Of a DNA stretch of 64,000 nucleotides, positions 22,738 to 32,720 are shown one piece after another. Numbering within the stretch: the first letter of the stretch is position 1; each line of letters opens with the position of its first letter. Origin of the DNA: Leptodactylus fallax (lineage: Eukaryota > Chordata > Amphibia > Anura > Leptodactylidae). The notes under the pieces are model-generated. The model saw only the letters and a list, made by a program, of their open reading frames with translations. It did not search any database and was not told the origin of the DNA. Location of the stretch: positions 4,261,001 through 4,325,000 of the forward strand of contig CAMRHE010000167.1 of the NCBI GenBank assembly GCA_947044405.1, in the 5' to 3' direction. Both the position numbers and the translations under genes were made by a program.

Positions 22738-23300
22738 CAGGGGCATAACCATTGTGGTTGCAGGGCGTGTAACCGCAACCAGGCCCAGAAGGGTACTGTG
22801 TCCGCGGCCACCTTAAGATGGCCAGGGGCCTGCAGCACTATGATAGCAGTCGGGGAAAGCCTGGCTACCTGACCGCTATACAGCTAATTAGTGGAAAGGG
22901 GTCCGACGTTATGTGAGGTCTGTACATGCCGCCAGGCCACTTTCCAGTAGAAGCCCACGTGGGGAGCACTGACGTAATGTGACCATGTAACCAGTGAGGC
23001 CCAATCACAGGCCCCTGTGGTGACCTCTAGGGCGCATTGAATTGTCGCAGGGAGAAGAGGATGGAAGAGGGTACTGAAGAGAGCCGGAGCAAGGATGCCC
23101 AGGAGAGGTGAGGCAAGGTGAGCATAAGTGTTTACTATTTTCATTCACCTCTGCTGGGGCTCTACTTATTATACTGTGGGGTCTGAGGAGACCCCAGAGT
23201 ATATTAAAAGTACCAAAACTAACCAGATAGCCAAACCTCACAAATATTTGTTGAAACAAATTTCATGGGGTTCATCTAAAGTGGCTCACGGGGTGCTCTT
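22738..23300. other. Repeat-like stretch, possible hAT-type left end
   Basis: Begins CAGGGGCATAACCATTG, similar to the hAT MITE left end at 25841 (CAGGGGCATAGCAACAGG). The matching right end was not found nearby, so only half may remain. The interior (22800-23100) is GC-rich compared with its surroundings. No gene seen. Confidence 0.35.
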
Positions 23301-23670
23301 GGGAGCATTTTATATTGTATAGGGCCATTGTGGAGCATATTACACTCTGTGGGGGCCATTGTGGAACATGTTGTACTGTGTGGGGGCCACTGTGTACCTT
23401 ATTTTCTGTGTGTGGGCTACTGTGGAGCATACTGTACTGTGCAGGGGCCATTGTGGAGCATACAGTATTGTACTGTTTGGGGGCCACTGTGGAGCATGTT
23501 ATACTATGTGGGGGCAACTGTTGAGCATATGATACTGTAAGGGGCCACTGTGGAGCATAGTATACTGTGTGGGGGCTACTATGGAGCATATTATACTGTC
23601 TGGGGGCCACTGTGGGGCATATTATACTGTGTGGTGGTCATTGTGGAGCATATTTTACTGTATGGGGCCC
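23301..23670. repeat. Minisatellite, about 12 units of about 31 bp
   Basis: Tandem units of the form GGGGGCCACTGTGGAGCATA + TTATACTGTGT, diverged 10-25 percent from one another. Unit length ranges from 30 to 36. Forward and reverse open frames here (for example 23315-23524 and 23272-23610) are repeat readings and not genes. A related pair of units appears at 53735-53830. Confidence 0.85.
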
Positions 23671-23989
23671 CTTCACTATTTATATCACACATTATCTGTT
23701 TGATAGCAGACATTTGATTATATTACAGGTTGTAATTACATTGCTTGGTCACTATAAAACAGATCCTGTGCGATGTAAATAGTGAAGGGGTTACAGTGCT
23801 CGCAAAAGCACCAAGGTCCCTTCAAGCAGCTGATCAGCAGAGGCCCTGGGTGTTGCACCCCCACTGATCTCTTACATCTGTTAGGACCCCGCAGATCAGA
23901 TGTTTACCAGAACACACAGCAACCAGTATTGTGTACATGTTGGGTACTGCTCTGCTAACTCACCATATTCTTAACCGCAGTTGTGGGAA

Positions 23990-24320
23990 CTATAGTTGTA
24001 TCCCTACCATACTCACCTATCCTCAGTCCTCTCTCTCTCCCATGCCAGGACTCTCAAGGCCTCAAGAGGAGAGGCTCACATGACTGCAGAGGCCAATCAG
24101 TGGTTTCAGTGACCGCTGGTGAGGAACTGGTAAAGTATCTGAGTGATGTCACCAGTCCTGCACCAGGCGCTTATATGAGCCTCTATAGTTCCACAGGGAG
24201 TGCTAGCATGGAAGGGAAAGGGGACCAGGACTGTACAATGGAGTTCTAGCAATAGGTCTACATAGCATTCTATTCCTACTCCAGCCTCTGCTGAGTTTCT
24301 TTTGTTTACTGGATAACCCC
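23990..24320. repeat. Right part of a TTAA MITE
   Basis: Ends with ACTGGATAACCCCTTTAA (TTAA at 24321-24324 region), the same right-end form as the MITEs at 13030 and 37462. The GC-rich interior with a CTCACCTATCC segment resembles the 13030 element. The left end is not identifiable. Confidence 0.4.
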
Positions 24321-24324
24321 TTTA

Positions 24325-25840
24325 ATGAAGCGTCAAAAAGTATTTATTCTTTATTTATAAGAAAAGGATAAATACTTGATCATTGAGAGTCTAACTCCTG
24401 AAACTCCCACTGATCACTAGAACGGGGGTATTTTCCCCCTGCTGCAGGCTGAATGTAGATGTGTCACCTGGTGGATGGTGCTCCCTACTGCAATCGTTTC
24501 TACCCCATTCAGCTGCATGGATCGGCAGCACTGCTCTGATCACACAGGGTGATGTATTGCCATTAATCTGCATCTTTTAGCCAGCATAAAAGATGCCATC
24601 AGACGATTAGTTCATCGGCAACTCTATTATACAGAACTATTAGCAAGGAACACTTACTGCTGATAATAGTCCTGCATATCACCTCATCTAATCGGGCCTT
24701 AACTTTATACTACAATATTCTCAGCTGTGCAGAAGGGTGGCTGTTAGTGATATTCGCATAACTGTAGCCGAAAGATGTTTTTAAAAACACAATCCATGAG
24801 ATAAAAAATTGTCCCTACATATTAGTTTAACTCCTAGCAGATTGTAAGTCCTCTACAAACTAGCAGTTTGAATAAGGATCACGGACCTAGCTAGGTCTAT
24901 GTGTAATAGTAAATTTTGCTACACCACTCCTAAAGTTGACTGATCTTTGGCATCTTCAAAAATGGTTGTTAAAGGAAAAGTCACAGCAGTCATAAACAGG
25001 AGGTAAATAAGCTTACAATTCAGATATAAATGAAACGTTTCATAGGCAACTCTGCAACTCCAAATCTAAAGTGGAGAGCTGATATAAATGTGTGAGCAGC
25101 GCTCTCTTTCACGGACTGTAACAGCTGTGGAAAGTTTGATGCAGTGTGGAGCACCCAGACAGAAAATGTACAAAACTAATAAACGCCTCAGTGTGGGGCT
25201 GCTGGCATCAGCACCGCCTAACTTCTCTAGACACCTAATAAAGAGAGATTCCAGGACACTAGCTCATAAGGGAAATCAGCAGGAGGTCACCAAGGATTCT
25301 GGGAATTTAACCATGGTAACATATTGGGAGTTACAGTGCACTGAGAGGAGCCCTTTTGTGTGTGTTTTTGTAAATTTGGCATTGGGTAACCAAAGTCTGC
25401 ACTTAAATTTATCCCTCAGGAGTATGAGATGTGGGTTCACTTACACAGCAGGGTCATGGGCTCGGTTTTAATAAAAGTGATGGCTGGATGCTAATTTTCG
25501 AAAGCTCCGGTTTTCACCTGCCTGCAGTGAGAATTATTTACCTAATCCCTTGAAGAGTTACTCTATGTCTATGCTATAATTGCTTCAAAATGTGTATGGA
25601 AAAGAAATTATGTTTTCAGGGTAGGTATTCTGGAAGAACAACACTGATGTGACAAATGTGTTAAAATGAATGAACATCATTCGTGAGAATAATTCTAATT
25701 CTGCCCCTTTTTTAAGATTTATTCTGCATGCACAAGATTTATCTTATGTTTGAAACTATTTCAAATGCTTTTACACAAGACTATTCACTTCCAAGGCTTT
25801 CACTTTTTGTTAGGTAAAGTGGGTATGGTTTATCTGTATT
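24325..25840. other. Intergenic stretch
   Basis: 1.5 kb. A GATAAATACTTGATCATTGAG segment (24367) resembles 8090-8110. Forward frame 25088-25471 (127 codons) starts downstream of ATATAAAT (25082-25089) but has no domain I know and no splice or homology support, so it is not called as a gene. Confidence 0.35.
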
Positions 25841-26017
25841 CAGGGGCATAGCAACAGGGGATGCAGTGGAAGCAGTTATTGGGACCCAGACCCTGAGGGG
25901 GCCCCAGAGGTGCCTCTGTCACATAAAATATTCCAATATTCTAAATGGCACAAGGTAAGTTAAGGGTTCCTTTACAGATTTTGTCATGGGGCCCAGAAGC
26001 TTGAAGCTATGCCTCTG
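25841..26017. mobile_element. hAT-type MITE with 8-bp target duplication
   Basis: A 177-bp element. Ends are CAGGGGCATAGC and GCTATGCCTCTG, a 12-bp imperfect inverted repeat of the form used by hAT transposons. Flanks TCTGTATT (25833-25840) and TCTGTAGT (26018-26025) match at 7 of 8 positions, as expected for a hAT target duplication. Non-coding, so it depends on a transposase made elsewhere. Confidence 0.8.
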
Positions 26018-26429
26018 TCTGTAGTAACATTTTACAATGCATGAGGTGCGTCTTTTTTAAAAAGGTGAAAAAAGGGACTATAGCGTGTCAGTACATGGGC
26101 TGCGTAAAAAAGACTCAAAAGTGTGGAATCACAATTTCTTTGTGGGGAATTTGTGCCACATTTTTTTATGCACTTGCTCCTTTTTAGTAAATTAGGTTCA
26201 TGGAAATACACCTCAGAAAAAATGCACATACAACTAATACATTCTCATCCCTGTCTGTTAAATATTATTTTTGTATTACTGATACATTTCTGAGTGTAAT
26301 CTTTTCCTATGTAATTTATAATATAGTGTACCATAAATCAAATATTAATTAATGACTTGTTCCTCTGTTGGGTGATAGGATTGAGAATAGGTTTTTTATT
26401 TTCATTTTATTTTGTAAATAGTTCTAGGC

Positions 26430-27152
26430 CGTTCTAGTTCTAGGCCGTGACTCCTGTTGCATGTCTAAAGATTGCCAGTTTGACCTATGACTCTTTACTA
26501 ATGTTAGTGACTGGAGTCGCATTGCGATCCCTAATGTGCCATGACTATGATTTCAAGTTGCAAAGAGTTTAAGTAATGTTCGGGTTAAAGAGGACCTTTT
26601 ACCATCTCTACTCATTCAAGTTCTTAGCATCTGTTAATATGTGCCCCTACACTGATTCCAGTGCAGTTGGAATTTTCTCTCTATCGCACACCATTCCCAA
26701 GAAACAAGTTATTTAAGCCCTGTAATGTCAGAAGGGCAGTGTCAGGCAGGGGGTGTGATTCAGAGCTCCAATCAGAGACAGCCAGTCTCAGAGCTCAGAA
26801 TCACACCACGTGCCTGCTCCTGCCAGACACCGCCCTCCTGACAGTACAGAGACTAAATAGCATATCAGGCACCAAAACTAACATCATTGATTGCTCGGGA
26901 ATGGTGGCAGCTAGAGAAAAAATTTCGACTGTTCCAGAATCAGTGGAGCAGCATCTATTATATAATGTAAAAAGCTGGACTTTTTGGAGGTAGTGAAAGG
27001 TGCTCTTTAAAGTTGTTTGTGGTACCCTCTGGGTTGCAATGCAATTCCATTCACCAACATTAGTGAAGGAGTCGCAGGATAACCTGGCAATTTTTGGACG
27101 CATGACAAGAGATGCGGCCAAAATTGTTGTGTAGCCCCTAACCTAACACTTC
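26430..27152. repeat. Foldback MITE split by a nested TTAA element
   Basis: The outer parts (26430-26584 and 27011-27152) belong to the 18606 family: GTGACTCCTGTTGCATG on the left, TGCGGCCAAAATTGTTGTGTAGCCCCTAA on the right, with GGAGTCGCA segments in both halves. The nested element 26589-27006 lies between them. Confidence 0.6.
26589..27006. mobile_element. TTAA-flanked MITE (AGAGGACCTTTTACC type)
   Basis: A 418-bp element between TTAA at 26585-26588 and at 27007-27010. Ends are AGAGGACCTTTTACC and GGTAGTGAAAGGTGCTCT, an imperfect inverted repeat. A second copy lies at 9047-9777. The reverse and forward frames spanning it are not genes. Confidence 0.75.
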
Positions 27153-27769
27153 GGCTGGGAAAAAATAAAGCATCCTTGTAGGAGGTTAGCCACCGCATAC
27201 TTGCAAGTGCCCAGCCTGCTTTGATGTGTAGTAGCACAAAGAATAGTGGATGAGATTTCAGCTTTTGTTTCAGCTTCTGTTTGGCGCAAGTGGGTTAGCA
27301 GCAGGATGTCCACTGTCCTGCTCTGTGTAACCTTAGCCTACATTCACACAACCGTAGGTGAAGACCGCCATGAAAAATGTCCATTTTTAACGCCTGTTTT
27401 GCACCCGTTTTCACAGATCCCTCATACATTTCAGTATATGTAGGGATCTGAGAAAATGGACAGACATAGATCATAACCTATACTCTATTAATACACCTGT
27501 TTCACTTTCATCTGAATATAGAGTAAGTCTGAGGCTAAGGCCACACATAGTGAATCACAGCTAAAAAAAACTCTGCGGAAAAAAGGACAGTAAAAACACA
27601 GTGGAAGAAAGCTTTGTGCTTTTCACTGCTTTTCTGCTGTGTTTTGCCTTTTTACCTCCTCCGAGTCTATAGCAAAAACACAGCATAGGAAATTAACTTG
27701 CTAAGTTTTTCAAAAACACAGTGAATAACAATAGTATAAAAAAGCTATGCATTATTTTTGTGCACAAAA
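27153..27769. other. Repeat-like spacer
   Basis: Includes AGGCTAAGGCCACACATAG (27532), the left-end form of the 42465 MITE family, followed by AAACACAG-rich sequence. The right end of that MITE is not clear. No gene seen. Confidence 0.35.
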
Positions 27770-28025
27770 CCATATGAGGAATAATGTTCGTGGGACAAAT
27801 TGCACTTTTTAATGGTACCATTTAATATTTAATAATAATAGTATGAGGTACTGGGAAGATGAAGAGAAATTGAGAATGGGGTGTAATTGAAGAAAAACTG
27901 CTTTTGTGCAACTTTCTTATGGGATTTGTTTTTACAGCATTCACTGTGCAGTCAAAATGACATGTGGCCTGTATTCTATGGGTCAGAATGATTCCGAGAA
28001 TACCAAATTTATACACACATATATA

Positions 28026-29617
28026 CAGTGGGGAAAAAAGTATTTAGTCAGCCACCAATTGTGCAAGTTCTCCCACTTAAAAAGATGAGAGAGGTCTGTA
28101 ATTGACATCATAGGTAGACCTCAACTACGAGAGACAAAATGAGAAAACAAATCCAGAAAATCACATTGTCTGATTTTTATAGAATTTATTTGCAAATTAT
28201 GGTGGAAAATAAGTATTTGGTCACCTACAAACAAGCAAGATTTCTGGATCTCACAGACCTGTAACTTCTTCTTTAAGAGGCTCCTCTGTCCTCCACTCAT
28301 TACCTGTAGTAATGGCACCTGTTTGAAATTGTTATCAGTATAAAAGACACCTGTCCACAACCTCAAACAGTCACACTCCAAACTCCACTATGGTGAAGAC
28401 AAAGAGCTGTGGAAGGACACCAGAAACAAAATTGTAGACCTGCACCAGGCTGGGAAGACTGAATCTGCAATAGGCAAGCAGCTTGGTGTCAAGAAATCAA
28501 CTGTGGGAGCAATAATTAGAAAATGGAAGACATACAAGACCACTGATAATCTCCCTGGATCAGGGGCTCCTTGCCAGATCTCACCCCGTGGGGTCAAAAT
28601 GATATCAAGCACGGTGAGCAAAAATCCCAGAACCACACGGGGGGACCTAGTGAATGACCTGCAGAAAGCTGGGACTAACGTAACAAAGGCTACCGTCAGT
28701 AACACACTGCGCTGCCAGGGACTCAGATCCTGCAGTGCCAGACGTGTCCCCCTGCTTAAGCCAGTACATATCCGGGCCCGTCTGAAGTTTTCTAGAGAGC
28801 ATTTGGATGTTCCAGAAGAGTATTGGGAGAATGTCATATGGTCAGATGAAACCAAAGTAGAACTGTTTGGTAGAAACACAACTCGTCATGTTTGGAGGAG
28901 AGTGAGTTGCATCCAAAGAACACCATACCTACTGTGAAGCATGGGGGTGGCAACATCATGCTTTAAGGCTGTTTCTCTGCAAAGGGACCAGGATGACTGA
29001 TCTGTGTACATGAAAGAATGAATGGGGCCATGTATCGTGAAATTTTGAGTGCAAACCTCCTTCCATCAGCAAGGGCATTGAAGATGAAACGTGGCTGGGT
29101 CTTTCAGCATGATAATGATCCCAAGCACAACGCCAGGGCAACGAAGGAGTGGCTTCGTAAGAAGCATTTCAAGGTCCTGGAGTGGCCTAGCCAGTCTCCA
29201 GATCTCAACCCCATAGAAAACCTTTGAAGGGAGTTGAAAGTCCATGTTACCCAGCGACAGCCCCAAAACATCACTGCTCTAGAGGAGATCTGCATGGAGG
29301 AATGGGCCAACATGCCAGCAACTGTGTGTGCCAACCATGTGAAGACTTACAGAAAACGTTTGACCTCTGTCATTGCCAACAAAGGATATATAACAAAGTA
29401 TTGAGATGAACCTTTGTTATTGACCAAATACTTATTTTCCAACATAATTTGCAAATAAATTCTTTAAAAATCAGACAATGTGATTTTCTGGATTTGTTTT
29501 CTCATTTTGTCTCTCATAGCTGAGGTCTACCTATGATGTCAATTACAGGCCTCTCATCTTTTTAACAGGGAGAACTTGCACAATTGGTGACTGACTAAAT
29601 ACTTTTTATCCCCACTG
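28026..29617 (+). mobile_element. Complete Tc1-like transposon, family I
   Basis: A 1592-bp element. Left end TA (28024-28025) then CAGTGGGGAAAAAAGTATTT; right end ...TTTATCCCCACTG at 29617, where the expected TA now reads TT in a T-run. Inner repeats GGAAAATAAGTATTTGGTCA (28204-28223) and its complement at 29421-29440 give the IR/DR arrangement. Inserted in an older TTAA-family repeat. Confidence 0.95.
28390..29404 (+). pseudogene. Tc1 transposase, family I, several frame breaks
   Basis: Forward-strand transposase remains from an ATG at 28390 to a TGA at 29402-29404. A one-base loss near 28400 shifts the start out of frame. 28503-28937 encodes the DNA-binding half and the first catalytic block [11 protein letters not shown], with the Asp that the 4984-5987 copy has lost. 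A further shift near 28905-28975 breaks the Gly-rich segment. 29018-29227 carries HDNDPKH and [10 protein letters not shown], then a TGA replaces the Trp codon of ENLW at 29225-29227, and the frame stays open from there to GYITKY. No functional product is possible, but all catalytic residues can be read. Confidence 0.9.
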
Positions 29618-29700
29618 TTTTTTTTTTTTTTTTTTTTCTGTTTTAATCCCTTTAAAAAAAATGTAAAACTTTGCAAAAAAAAAAACAAAAAAAACGTAAC
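29618..29700. repeat. T-rich and A-rich low-complexity tract
   Basis: A run of about 22 T (29617-29638) followed by A-rich sequence to 29695. Part of the old repeat. Confidence 0.7.
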
Positions 29701-30016
29701 TTTTGTTTATATTTCCAAGCATGGGGATGCTTAAAGCGTCTTTTTTTTTTGCGAAACCAGATATAATTTTTATTTATACCAGTTTGGGGAATGTCTATTG
29801 CTTTTTATCTAAATTTTTATGGAAGGTGAAACAGCAAAAAATTCCAGTTCGGGTCTTTTACATTTTTTTTTCCATATGGCAAAAATATTTTTAAGTTTGT
29901 AGACCAGGTGTTTTCAGACACAGGGATATCTAGTGCGTATGTGTTTCACTTTATTTTTTTACTTTTATATGTGTTCTAAGGAATGATTTGAATTTTTCAT
30001 TCTTTTTATTTTTTTT

Positions 30017-30245
30017 AGGGTGTAACTAGCAAAGATTGTGCCCCATAGCAAACTTTGACTTGGGCCCCCTTCAGCCCCCCCACGCACACACGACATAGCA
30101 TCCCCTTTTCTGGCCCCCACATGGTAGAATGCCCCATTTACATACACTATAACCATCACTACCCAGAATTCTCTAAAAGGAAGGAGTTTGGAAAAAGTTT
30201 GCATTGGGGTCCACAAGACTTTAGTTTCGCCACTGAATACAGGCT
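30017..30245. repeat. hAT-like MITE, decayed
   Basis: Ends AGGGTGTAACTAGCAAAG and CTTTAGTTTCGCCACTG are an imperfect inverted pair of the CAGGGGCGTAACTA type. The GGGCCCC-rich interior resembles the MITE at 25841. Target duplication not clear. Confidence 0.5.
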
Positions 30246-30352
30246 TTGCACCTAGAAAGTGCATGCAGCACTTTTCTCTCCGCATTTTTAACCGGGTTTG
30301 GGGACAGAAACCCTGAACGGTGTACATGTGCAAGTGTGAAACCAGCCTTAGC

Positions 30353-30385
30353 CTGAGAAAGGGCAGTCTTGCCTGAAACGTTGCG
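30353..30385 (+). ncRNA. Hammerhead-like core hairpin (degenerate)
   Basis: CTGAGAAAGG, a stem (AGG-CA pairing with TG-CCT, one bulged G), then GAAACGTTGCG. Resembles the CUGANGA - stem II - GAAA order of a hammerhead ribozyme but the first block reads CTGAGAA, so it is likely inactive. Cleavage site and stems I and III could not be assigned. Confidence 0.25.
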
Positions 30386-30945
30386 CTATATTGATTATTG
30401 CCATACACGCAACAACTTCTGAATCTGATGTTCTATATCTGAATCTCTTACCACATGTGGCATACAAACTGGATGTATAATATTTTTTGGCTGATTATTT
30501 CATATGGATCTTAGTTTTGCATCTAATTTACATATAAATAAAATAACTAGCAAGCTCTTAAAATAATTTTTGAAGTCCTGTACTGTTCCTTCCCATGTGA
30601 TATTGTGTTTGCGGGGAGTCTAGCCCGTCCCCTTGGGAAATTGCACCCACTGTTACAATAGAGGAGTGTGCTGTCTGTCTACTGAATAAATAGCATTTGT
30701 ATTACAGGCTGCATAGAGCAGTCTGTAATACAACTGAATACCAGACAAGCCTGGAAGCCTTCAATAGGCTCCCGACTGTCATGGCAACGATTCACCAACC
30801 ATGGATCTAGCACTGGGTCTCCACTGTATAATATAGCAGAGATCCAGCGGCTATAGCAGCCAATCAGCACTCGAGTGGCCACCATATATAAATACCTGGC
30901 ATCCGCCATACTATTACAGTGGATGTCGGGAAAGGGTTTATAACC

Positions 30946-31295
30946 TCATTGATAGCATGCACAGGTGTGTAAGTGTATGAATTTCTACCTACATAGCAGG
31001 AAGGTACATTCATTTATCTGTAATACTTGCCTATGCTTAACTCTGGACAACTTGAAGGGCTTCTCATTAAACAGACATAATGATAGCACATGGTGCTAAA
31101 GATTACAGCTATTATGTTTGCTACTGTGTTAGGAATGATGTCATCAATTCCCCATAAAACTTATCTTATTATGTGAACCCAGGATGACTTCATTCTTCAC
31201 AGCCTAGCAGGGGGGTATAAATTAGTTAGAAAGTACCACATGGCGCACTAAATTGATCCCTCCTCAAGTTAATTAGAGACGTCATATGACTCATA
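30946..31295. other. Spacer, nothing recognised
   Basis: AT-rich sequence between repeats without gene, hairpin or terminal repeats. Confidence 0.4.
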
Positions 31296-31782
31296 CCGTG
31301 TTTCCCCGAAAATAAGACACCCTCGAAAGTAAGGCATAGGAGAGGTTTCGGAGAATTGCCTAATATAAGGCATCCCCCGAAAGTAAGGAGTATGTTCCCG
31401 AACAGAACATACGGTATATACGATATGTGAGGCCGCGGGAGAACCCCACAATCTCTGTTATCATTATACTCCGGGGTCTTTTCAGGGAAATTAATGGTTT
31501 GGATTGTTATGATGATGTCCTAGAAGATGATGACATAACTGTCATTGAATAAATTTTACTTTCTATTCGTACCGTAAATATTGGTAAATGATTCACAGTT
31601 TGTATGGTTATGCTGTACTGTACAGTACCGTATATAATAAATGTTCATTTTTTTGTTCAGCAATAAATGTGAATTCTTCTTCATTGAAAAAAAAAAAAAG
31701 ACATCCCCTGAAAATAAGACACAGCACATCTTTGGGAGCAAAAATTAATATAAGACGCTGTCTTATTTTCGGGGAAACAGGG
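31296..31782. mobile_element. Mariner-type MITE (CCGTGTTTCCCCGAAAATAAG ends)
   Basis: A 487-bp element flanked by TA (31294-31295 and 31783-31784). Left end CCGTGTTTCCCCGAAAATAA and the complementary right end TTATTTTCGGGGAAACAGGG form inverted repeats of about 20 bp or more. An extra AGGCATCCCCCGAAAGTAAGG (31370) and ACATCCCCTGAAAATAAGACA (31700) repeat the motif inside. TA targets indicate a Tc1/mariner or pogo-type mobilising transposase. Non-coding. Confidence 0.8.
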
Positions 31783-31784
31783 TA

Positions 31785-32403
31785 CTGCCGGCAGTCAGGG
31801 TTTTCCTCTACACAAAAGACATTTAAGTGATTTTATACACTTAGTTTATCCATATAAAAATAAAAGGTCCCTGTAAAAATGTATTTTACCACACTTACAT
31901 ATACAACATATGCTGTTTTTGATTTCTTGACTATTTTCTCCACTTTATTTAATGCAGCAATTTTTTCAAAAATGTGGTTAAAAAACAACACTAGTTACAC
32001 CTGTCATGTGTACAATATACTATTAAATCTCATTCTCCTCGATCTTTTGCTCAGCATCTACAGGGCTCATCATGGACATAACATCATAATAGACAACATG
32101 TCATCCCAGGTTATATATTCCATACACATGTCTGCAGGGTTTTACAAATGCAAGGTAGTAAATGAATCTGTAAAAAGCTGATGTATAATTCTGAGATCAA
32201 ATGCAGCCCTAGGCGCTGCTGTACCTAGATAAGGTACTGAAAATAAAGTGTATGCTTCTCAGTCAACAGATATTATATATATTTATATTATATCTATAAA
32301 GCAGAAGTAGAAAAAAAGTTTTAATTTAGTAGAAAACAATTGTCCTAATTTCAACTTTATCATCACATAGGGCACCTGCATTGCCTACCTGTATATTCAT
32401 AAC
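31785..32403. other. Spacer, nothing recognised
   Basis: AT-rich. A 100-codon forward frame (31879-32181) is hydrophobic and without domain; probably chance. Confidence 0.35.
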
Positions 32404-32720
32404 CCTAAGGGTATGTTCACAAGATGGAATTTGACACTGATTTTCAGTGTATTCCACCTCAAAATCAGCACCAAGCTCCGCCCATAATTTGCCTCCCATT
32501 ATATTCAATGGGCCACTGAGAGCAAGGTAGAACACTAAAAAACACATCATGTTGTTTCTGATTCCACGGTTAGTTCAGCCACGAAATCTGCGGCATGAGA
32601 CACTCCCCTTAGGCCCATTCATCTGAGACTATTTAGCTAGAGAAAATTGAGGTGGAAAACCAGAGGGTGGAAAGTGAAGATGAATTCTTCTTCTTTTTCT
32701 GCGGTGTGAACATACCCTAA
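32404..32720. repeat. Foldback MITE (TAAGGGTATGTTCACA family)
   Basis: Left end CTAAGGGTATGTTCACAAG and right end GTGTGAACATACCCTAATA are an inverted pair. About 317 bp. Interior segments (CCACCTCAAAATCAG, GAGGTGGAAAACCAG) are also inverted. Best example of the family seen at 1148 and 19262. Confidence 0.7.

Larger units (their letters stand above)
27770..30945 (+). repeat. Old copy of the 2782-3856 TTAA family, split by later insertions
   Basis: 27780-28020 parallels 2890-3110 (for example GGTACTGGGAAGATG, CAGCATTCACTGTGCAG). After the Tc1, 29620-29900 parallels 3130-3400 (CATGGGGATGCTTAAAGCGTC, GCGAAACCAG). 30700-30945 parallels 3585-3856 and ends GGATGTCGGGAAAGGGTTTA. Inserted in it are the Tc1 at 28026-29617 and a hAT-like unit at 30017-30245. 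The order of parts matches the intact copy, which supports one original element. Confidence 0.65.

Noticed and set aside
23272..23610. Periodic frames on both strands over the minisatellite
   Set aside because: Periodicity comes from the 31-bp DNA unit, and the frames break between copies.
23301..23670. Tandem array considered as a CRISPR array
   Set aside because: Units are contiguous and diverged without unique spacers, in a vertebrate-type genome.
25088..25471. Forward frame downstream of ATATAAAT as a possible gene
   Set aside because: No recognisable domain, splice pattern or homology; a TATA-like motif alone in AT-rich DNA is weak.
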